Part shown: positions 58,362 through 64,000 of the stretch, piece by piece
Position numbering within the stretch: position 1 is the stretch's first letter
Layout of the letters: every line of letters starts with the position of its first letter
Assembly (NCBI GenBank): GCA_027919835.1
Contig: JANVFP010000025.1
Span: 186,001-250,000 of the forward strand
Source of the DNA: Lentinula raphanica
Taxonomy: Eukaryota > Basidiomycota > Agaricomycetes > Agaricales > Omphalotaceae
Direction of reading: 5' to 3'
DNA: 64,000 bases
Notes under the pieces: generated by a model
Told to the model about the DNA's origin: nothing
The model's database searches: none
Seen by the model: the letters and a program-made list of their open reading frames with translations, nothing else
Made by a program: the position numbers and the translations under genes

Positions 58362-58382
58362 CATCAGCAAAATAGCACAAAT
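58362..58382 (+). repeat. Left arm of perfect 21-bp inverted repeat
   Basis: Pairs 21/21 with the reverse complement of 61072-61092. It sits about 110 bp inside the left terminus of the element. Confidence 0.9.
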
Positions 58383-59645
58383 GAAATAACAGGAGTATAA
58401 CATGTAACAGACATTATAACTGGCTGTAACAATGTTCACACATATTATTGGTGTCATAACAGAGATATAATATAATGAAATGTGTGGTATTCAACTGTAA
58501 GGATTGGAACTCGTTATTGTGAATAACAGCACATTATTACATTGTTATTACAAGATATAATGAATTTATATTGCCACTTATTCTAATAAGTATTGGTCAA
58601 AACTGAAGATCATCGTCCTCAAGAACGGCGGCATTAACAGATAATCTATCTCCTCAAATTTGAGAGTGAGAAATAACGGTGGCGGTGGTGTGCGTTATGC
58701 GCTTGGCACTTGTTAACAAGGTTCTGAGCATATTGACTCTTGTGAATGGCGGCTCCTTCCGTCTAGGACATAGGGTAAGACATCGCATGTAGATTCAGGG
58801 GAGGGGCACTGTAGGTCGAGAGGCGTCTGTGCACCTTGGGTGCTTGGGAGAACGAGTGTGGTATTAGGATCAGGGTGAGAATGCAGATCCACAATAGAGA
58901 TTGAGATTGTCGATGCGGATCCACGATGAAGATAATTAAAGGGAGGATATCCAGGAGGTGAATGAAGAAGAATTGAAGCGCCGTAAATTGTCACGTGGAT
59001 CGCGTCGCGACGCGCCTATAAACGTTCCGTCATCGCTGGATAATTGTTTTCAGTCTTTCTTCTCGTACTCTCAACTCGAACCAGACTCGAACGTCAAAGA
59101 AAAGGCCTTTGGTGACCGTATATTGACTTTTTATCTCTGTCGCTCTCTTCGGACCTCAACTCTCTTTAAGACTCAAGAATACACGTCTTCAAGTTGCTTC
59201 AAGTGCTCTGAGATAACCGCTTGTGAGGCGTTGAGACAGGAAAGGCTGGCGCGAAGGCAAAAGCGCAGATATAAGATGAATTTGCAGCCAAAGTTGAATC
59301 GTGTGTGCATCATTTTCATGCTTATATGCTCTCATTTTGACAGCAACGAGTTAATCTCACTAGAAGCCCTATGATTTTGTGCGTATGATAATCAAGACTT
59401 TGCCTCCCGTGCTAAGTATGGATGCAGCAAGCTAACTTCCCGATGCGGTCGAGGGCTAGAGGAGTCGTGTATAAGGCGCTGTGTTGGCATGTGTTGGTAT
59501 GGCGAATCGGCGATACAAGCTGCGTCCCTCTCTCTCGCTGCCTCTGGTTTTCTTTTCAGCTCTGGATCTATGTTATCCTCTCGATCCTCACCTCTTCACT
59601 GCATGTACCCTAGTCTCTGACAGGCAATGAATGCCCAGCCCCTCC

Positions 59646-60380
59646 TTAGGCAAGGCTCCATTGCCTGCAGAAGCTGAGCCGGGCACCGGTGACGGTCGGC
59701 CCACTACTTGTTCTCTGATCAATGGTCCCTCCAGCAATGATGATTGGCGAGGAAACTGAAGGAACTGCAGGCTCAGGCTCTGAAGAGGGCATCAGAATCA
59801 TCGAGTCTGTCGGAAGAACGGTAGTCGAAGGCTCGGAGACTACATTTGCGTCAGTCGGAGCGGCTGGTGCAGTCAGTGAGGGTACAGTCAATACAGGTTC
59901 AGCCTGAGTCTTTTTCTTTTCCTTCTGCTCCTCCTTCTCCTTTCTACGCTCCTTTCTCTTCCTTTGAGCTTCATCTTCCTTTGCCTTCTTCGCACCCTTC
60001 TGCTTCTCTCGATTACGCCTTTCCTCTTCAACCCACACATCAACACCCTTTACAGCATCCTCCGGTCGACTCTTATTCCTGAGAAGATACCCCTGTAATG
60101 AAGCCACGCTGGACTGCTCATCCGGCACTTTCTGCGCAAACTCCTTGGCCAGTCTGGACAGAACCGACGGAGAAAGGGGAGCAGAGGAATGCGTGCGTGG
60201 TGTCTTCTGCTGAGGTTGACTCTTTGGTGAGCCAGAGGCACTCGTTTGAGGTGGGGACGGAGAGGATGCGGTACGAGAACGAGTACCGGGTGACGAACCA
60301 GTGACCGCTCTGACAGCACCTGTAACCAAGCTCGCAGTGGAGCTCACAAAGGACGGCATACTCCAAACCGCAGAGCCCAA
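59646..60380 (-). pseudogene. BCS1-type AAA protein, C-terminal fragment only
   Basis: The minus strand encodes a Ser/Pro-rich stretch, then LSRLAKEFAQKVPDEQSSVA, SLQGYLLRNKSRPEDAVKGV and DVWVEEERRNREKQKG, followed by a Lys/Glu-rich coiled tail. The FSVASLQGYLL(K/R)NK..P-type segment ending in a WV..ER helix is what I recognise from the C-terminus of fungal BCS1-like AAA ATPases (inner-membrane translocation chaperones and their many fungal paralogues). The transmembrane N-terminus, Walker A/B motifs and AAA core are absent: the frame runs into a stop upstream of about 60470 with no ATPase sequence. The fragment lies wholly within the inverted-repeat element, suggesting capture. An intact short coding gene of unknown use cannot be ruled out. 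Confidence 0.55.
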
Positions 60381-60918
60381 TGAAGAAAGGCTCGGCGAAG
60401 GACTCCATGTCCCGTTTGACGTATCCGGTGCGTCTTCAATCTTTGAGTGGTTTGCAGGGTGACTGAATCACATGCTTCAACTTGTTCACCGTGCATGGCA
60501 AGAATTGAGGTGTCAGTGAAGGCGGTAATGGCAACGGTGCTCAAGTTAATGGCGGCGAAGGTGACATTGGTGAAGGTAACGATTTCTACGACGACGGCGA
60601 TGGCGATGGCGGCGGTAGCGATGAATAAAGATTCGGACACCTTACTTCTCCATTCATCATGCGCGTACATTTTTCATGTCTACCATTCTGCGTGTGTTTG
60701 CTACTGCTCTTGTACTTATCGTTAACTACTGTAAATGCTGATTGAATTCCATTGTATTCATTCTATATCAACGAAAGAAACCATTAGTACCTGCTGGATT
60801 ACTGATATCCATTAAAAAGGTCTGTTATGTGTTATAATCTATCTGGAATCCGTTATAAATACCTGACATCTGTAATAATGTACTGTGAGTATGACAGTGT
60901 GTTATAGCGGATTGCAGT

Positions 60919-60975
60919 TCTGCTATAGCAGATGACAGCTCTGCTATAGCAGATGGCAGCTGCATTATAATGCAG
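60919..60975. repeat. Three phased perfect palindromes
   Basis: TCTGCTATAGCAGA at 60919-60932 and again at 60940-60953, then CTGCATTATAATGCAG at 60960-60975. Starts are 21 and 20 bp apart, about two helical turns. They lie in the right subterminal region of the element and could be transposase-binding sites; this is inference. Confidence 0.8.
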
Positions 60976-61095
60976 TAATAACACAGTTATAAGAGGGACC
61001 TTTGAGAAATAAAGTCCTGCTACAATGACAGGGATTATAGCGAATAACAGGCATTATAATGGGGTTATAATATTTGTGCTATTTTGCTGATGCAT

Positions 61096-61216
61096 GGGGG
61101 CAAGCCCCCACACCCCCACCAAACCCCTAACCAACCCTAACCAACCCAACCCCGAACCCTAACCAAGCGCGCTTCGCGCGTGAGAACCCCCAACCCTAAC
61201 CTAACCTAACCTAACA
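61096..61216. repeat. GC hairpins and telomere-like repeats
   Basis: A GGGGGC-AA-GCCCCC hairpin (61096-61109) is followed by irregular CCCTAACC/CCTAACCAA units, an AAGCGCGCTT palindrome with adjoining TCGCGCG (61165-61181) and a run of CCTAA units to 61215. It resembles interstitial telomeric DNA (CCCTAA) but is irregular and lies inside the mobile element. A shorter CCCCCTAACCTCTAACC block occurs at the left end (58344-58360). Confidence 0.75.
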
Positions 61217-61244
61217 GGTCATGGGCGATGACGAATCACAGGTG

Positions 61245-63403
61245 CGGTAACGAGGTATATAGTCGGTTCTTAGTATAATGCCTTATGACAGGTCACTTAG
61301 CACGAACACAGAGTACGACTTCACGGATTCGTCAATCAAATTGTATTTGTAGTGAGGTGTGGGGCGTTGTCAGAGATTCCGCACTATCTTATATCTCAAG
61401 TCGAACGCAGTCTTATAAGATCTTTTAGATCAGCAATACTGGTCAGCAGAACGAAGTGACACGGATATACCAGTCGTAAGATCTGGACTAAAGGGTTTGT
61501 TTTGAGTGGCTTCCACTCGGATAAGGGTTTTTAGGCTCGGAAAGCAACGGGGTACCAGACGTTATGGTAGACCAATCGATTCCACTCCCGGGTGAAGCAG
61601 TACTGATCACTATTCTCAGTAAAACCTCGAAGATCACGCAGATCACCAATCACTACGTGTCAACTTGAACAGAGCCACCAAAACTCTGCACGTTCACTCG
61701 GCACAACCTGAGACCAAGTCCTCTGTATCTCCGGAACGGAGTCTACCTTCAACTAACAAGTGACAGACACCAAGTCAAACCACTCAAAAGTCGGGCTTAT
61801 CGCGATGAAGTAACACACTTAATCTGCAAGGTCCGGTACGGCTTAGAAGCCTTTACTCTCACGTATGGATGAAAAGGATTACCAGTTCAGAGAGATCTGG
61901 GCGCGAAACTTATTTCATTTGTGCAGATACAGGTCTTTAAGTACACTACGAAAAGTCCGATACCCGTATTTGTCCTTGATCTAGTAGATCTAGCTATTTC
62001 TACGGACGGAGTCCGATAATATACACTGAAATAGTAAAATATGACGGAAACGATACAAACACGCAAGGAAATAGTAAAGAAAACAGAGAAAAAGATGAAA
62101 CTTGTCCGTATTTCGTCGTACTTTCGCCAGATCTAGAAGACCAAGCAAGTTCCGACCATGGTCTGTGCGGCATCCACATGCTAGGGTGCCTAACTCGTCA
62201 GAGTGGCTCCTGCCTGTGTTGCTCAAGTGTTTCCGACGAATTTGCTTCCGCGGAATGGTAGTGGTCTTCCCAAGTTAATGAGATAGACTCGTAACAGCGG
62301 TTGATCTCGCGGATCAGGTAGGTCTGGTCCGTAGCTTTCAAACGGTATGCATATAGCCTGGTGTTCTGGAGCGGACAACGAAGATAAATGCTTCAGAAGT
62401 GTTTTCCGTAGGTTTCCGCGCGTTTCCGTGAGTGCTGGTCAAAGCTGTACATAGCATACACTATATCCCAGTTTAGAACTTGAGCATATGCGTGTTTCCG
62501 CTGCGGGTTTCACCCGTACTGCCACGGAAATGCTAGATCATCATGTTTCCGACGGTTTCCGCTACTTTGCGTAGGGTTTCTGTGTGGTAACTCATCTGGA
62601 TAGGCTCTCATCGTGTCTGATCTGCTAGATCAAGTGAAATTTCTGTCATCACAGCCAAGTACCAAACTCAGTTGTGCCGATCCGGCAGATCTTGATACTA
62701 AGTCGATATTCCCTTGGTGTGCTCGTACCAGTAGTCAGCCTTCTTGAAGGATCCCCGACCAAGGGTGCGAGCAATAGCTCTAAGTGGATATTCATGGCTG
62801 ATCCTGCCAAAGGATCTGTATCCTAGCTTATACTGATACGAGTTTGACTGCTAGTTCGGGCTCACTACAGTCCTTATTGATACTATGCAACGGTCTAAGT
62901 TGATCTTTTTGATCATTGCACGCCTGCGCGGAAAAACCGCGCAACATCTCCCCCAGACTAAAGATCTGACCGTCCCCGGTCATTGCTATGGGTAGTGTAG
63001 GCTCGTATCCCTTGAAAGGAGTGGTACTGTAGCTGATCCGACAGATCAATCACTTTTCCGCAACATTCTGACTTGATTATACCCGGTGATCTAACAGATC
63101 AAGTTGATCCGTTGATCTTAGCACCCGTACCGACAACTCCGCTGTCCTCTTGTCGAAGACGCTAAGTCCTCGGTTTGTTATCGGCGCTTAATTTCCGAGT
63201 GTGATATCATGACGTAAATCACGCTTCCAATTCTATCACATCACATACACACTTCCTCAAACGACTTCTTTTCAACATTTTACATACTATCCCTATGCCT
63301 AGGCCTGGGATTAGTAAGTGCTGACAAAGGTTCAACGGACTTGGAAAATTTTCTAAGTTCGTTTTGCCCTTTCCCTCCCATCATCGTCTCTGCTCTCTAT
63401 ACG
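61245..63403 (+). other. 2.1-kb non-coding leader with GATC-N5-GATC sites
   Basis: No gene is supported here. Nine exact GATC-N5-GATC motifs occur at 61419, 61632, 61978, 62303, 62619, 62679, 62902, 63035 and 63088. The spacers are TTTTA, ACGCA, TAGTA, TCGCG, TGCTA, CGGCA, TTTTT, CGACA and TAACA. Several extend to TTGATC...GATCAA half-sites. GTTTCCG recurs at 62229, 62412, 62422, 62494, 62545 and 62555, with one complementary copy at 62045. The region directly precedes the open frame at 63404 and probably belongs to the same mobile or selfish element (for example a long terminal repeat or 5' leader). The element class is unknown. Confidence 0.5.
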
Positions 63404-64000
63404 ATGGCGTCCTCCTCGAAGTCATCGGCGTCCAAGCGTCCTCTTCCAAAGACATCGGGTAACCGGGTCTATGGCGTCACACCTGCTGCTCCTCCTTCTG
63501 CGTCTTCGTTCACCGATCCTGCTGATGGCCCTTCCCAAGTCTTGTTTGACACTTCACTGCGTATCTTAGGTTCTACACCTCTGGATAAGAATTCCTTATT
63601 TCTCCCTGCATCGGCAGAGGAATGTTCTGTCTTGGTCAATAACTTTCGTCGTTTCCCCAACTCCAAACCTCCGGCCTTTCATCTGCCTCAGTACGCCGAT
63701 CCGGAGAAAGTACAGTTCAAGGCCATCCTCGACACCATCGATAATTCTCCTGGCCCTACCACCTTCTATCCACCTCAGTTAATCACCACGTGCGAGTTAT
63801 TCTCCAAAGGCCGCCTGTCCATGGGACAGGGCCTTCACTTGTATCAGGCATTGGTGATTCTTCAGCGGGCCTTTGCGAAGATCATGGGTGGTCATCATTC
63901 CAAGTCCGAGAATCGTCGCCGTATTTTGCAGTTTTTGGCGATCCCCAATTTCAAACACTGTCTGGTACGTCTTTCCAGTCTCCTTGACTTGTTCCCGTCT
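63404..64000 (+). CDS. Uncharacterised frame, open at the right edge
   Basis: From ATG 63404 the frame is open for 199 codons to the window end. It begins MASSSKSSASKRPLPKTSGN, then a Ala/Pro/Ser-rich stretch, then a more ordered part (LFDTSLRILGSTPLDKNSLF, ECSVLVNNFRRFPNSKPPAF, YQALVILQRAFAKIMGGHHS, RRRILQFLAIPNFKHCLV). A basic disordered N-terminus before a helical domain is what retroelement Gag-like or other transposon ORF1 proteins often look like, but I recognise no family. It is partial because the stop lies beyond the window. The last few codons may already be intronic, since a GTACGT occurs after CTG at 63965. Confidence 0.5.
   Translation, partial: MASSSKSSASKRPLPKTSGNRVYGVTPAAPPSASSFTDPADGPSQVLFDTSLRILGSTPLDKNSLFLPASAEECSVLVNNFRRFPNSKPPAFHLPQYADPEKVQFKAILDTIDNSPGPTTFYPPQLITTCELFSKGRLSMGQGLHLYQALVILQRAFAKIMGGHHSKSENRRRILQFLAIPNFKHCLVRLSSLLDLFPS

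Larger units (their letters stand above)
58251..61244. mobile_element. 3.0-kb inverted-repeat element carrying gene fragments
   Basis: Ends are CACCTGTGAT at 58251-58260 and its complement ATCACAGGTG at 61235-61244. A second, perfect 21-bp inverted pair (starting CATCAGCAAAATAGC) lies at 58362-58382 and 61072-61092. Both subterminal regions (58370-58600 and 60780-61080) are AT-rich and full of TTATAAC/GTTATAA and ATAACAG blocks. The right arm has three phased palindromes, a GGGGGC-AA-GCCCCC hairpin and telomere-like repeats. The interior holds no transposase frame but does hold a BCS1-like C-terminal fragment and unassigned open stretches (58713-58994 minus, 58958-59374 plus). No clean target duplication was found. 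It looks like a non-autonomous DNA transposon that has acquired host sequence. Confidence 0.6.

Noticed and set aside
58251..61244. Helitron origin for the gene-fragment element
   Set aside because: Gene capture and a GC hairpin near the right end are reminiscent, but the element has terminal inverted repeats and no TC...CTRR ends, so a TIR transposon fits better.
1..64000. CRISPR arrays, bacterial operons, rRNA genes
   Set aside because: Repeat spacing and sequence fit minisatellites and MITEs, and the genes are spliced eukaryotic ones. No rRNA-like stretch was seen.

Overview
The window is nuclear DNA from a filamentous basidiomycete, most likely a mushroom-forming agaricomycete. The evidence is: genes broken by many 50-80 nt introns with GT-AG or occasional GC-AG ends and CTRAY-type branch points; serine/proline-rich low-complexity proteins; compact head-to-head gene pairs; a Zn2Cys6 factor; a fungal-type hybrid phytochrome kinase; and a wax-synthase-like MBOAT enzyme. 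All exon-intron models were assembled by eye. I calculated exon lengths for eleven models (the 532-aa zinc finger gene, Red1/ZFC3H1, MADS, methyltransferase, p34, cyclin, MRPL16, PRP3, SDR, CDC37, phosphate carrier) plus the Zn2Cys6, ABM and MBOAT models, and all sum to whole codons.

Layout. 1-3134: a locally duplicated C2H2 zinc-finger gene with one broken copy, one small fragment, and one longer copy that carries its own lesion. 3135-9230: a gene-poor, repeat-rich stretch holding two MITE-like elements of one family (3690-4744 and 8387-8614), three tandem or dispersed repeat arrays and an aldo/keto reductase relic. 9231-14774: a Red1/ZFC3H1-like RNA-surveillance protein and a PAAF1/Rpn14-like WD40 protein. 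14775-19435: long gene-free DNA upstream of an Mcm1/SRF-type MADS-box gene (19436-20701).

22421-43124 is dense housekeeping: a very long SAM methyltransferase, the adaptin-binding protein p34, an importin-5/Kap121 homologue that seems to lack its C-terminus, a CTD-kinase cyclin (Ctk2-like), a small Zn2Cys6 factor, mitochondrial ribosomal protein uL16m, the U4/U6 splicing factor Prp3 and an SDR oxidoreductase. 43394-57889: phytochrome histidine kinase, the Hsp90 co-chaperone Cdc37, the mitochondrial phosphate carrier, an ABM-like dimeric alpha/beta-barrel protein and a wax-synthase-type MBOAT protein. The genes are mostly unrelated in function, so this is not a biosynthetic cluster.

58098-64000 is transposon territory. 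A 48-codon first exon with a PCNA-binding motif is followed within 10 bp by a 3.0-kb terminal-inverted-repeat element. That element has phased internal palindromes, telomere-like repeats, GC hairpins and a stranded BCS1-type C-terminal fragment. Next comes a 2.1-kb non-coding leader that carries the motif GATC-N5-GATC at least nine times, followed by an uncharacterised reading frame open to the right edge. The leader motif array and the gene-fragment-carrying element are the two most unusual signals in the window.
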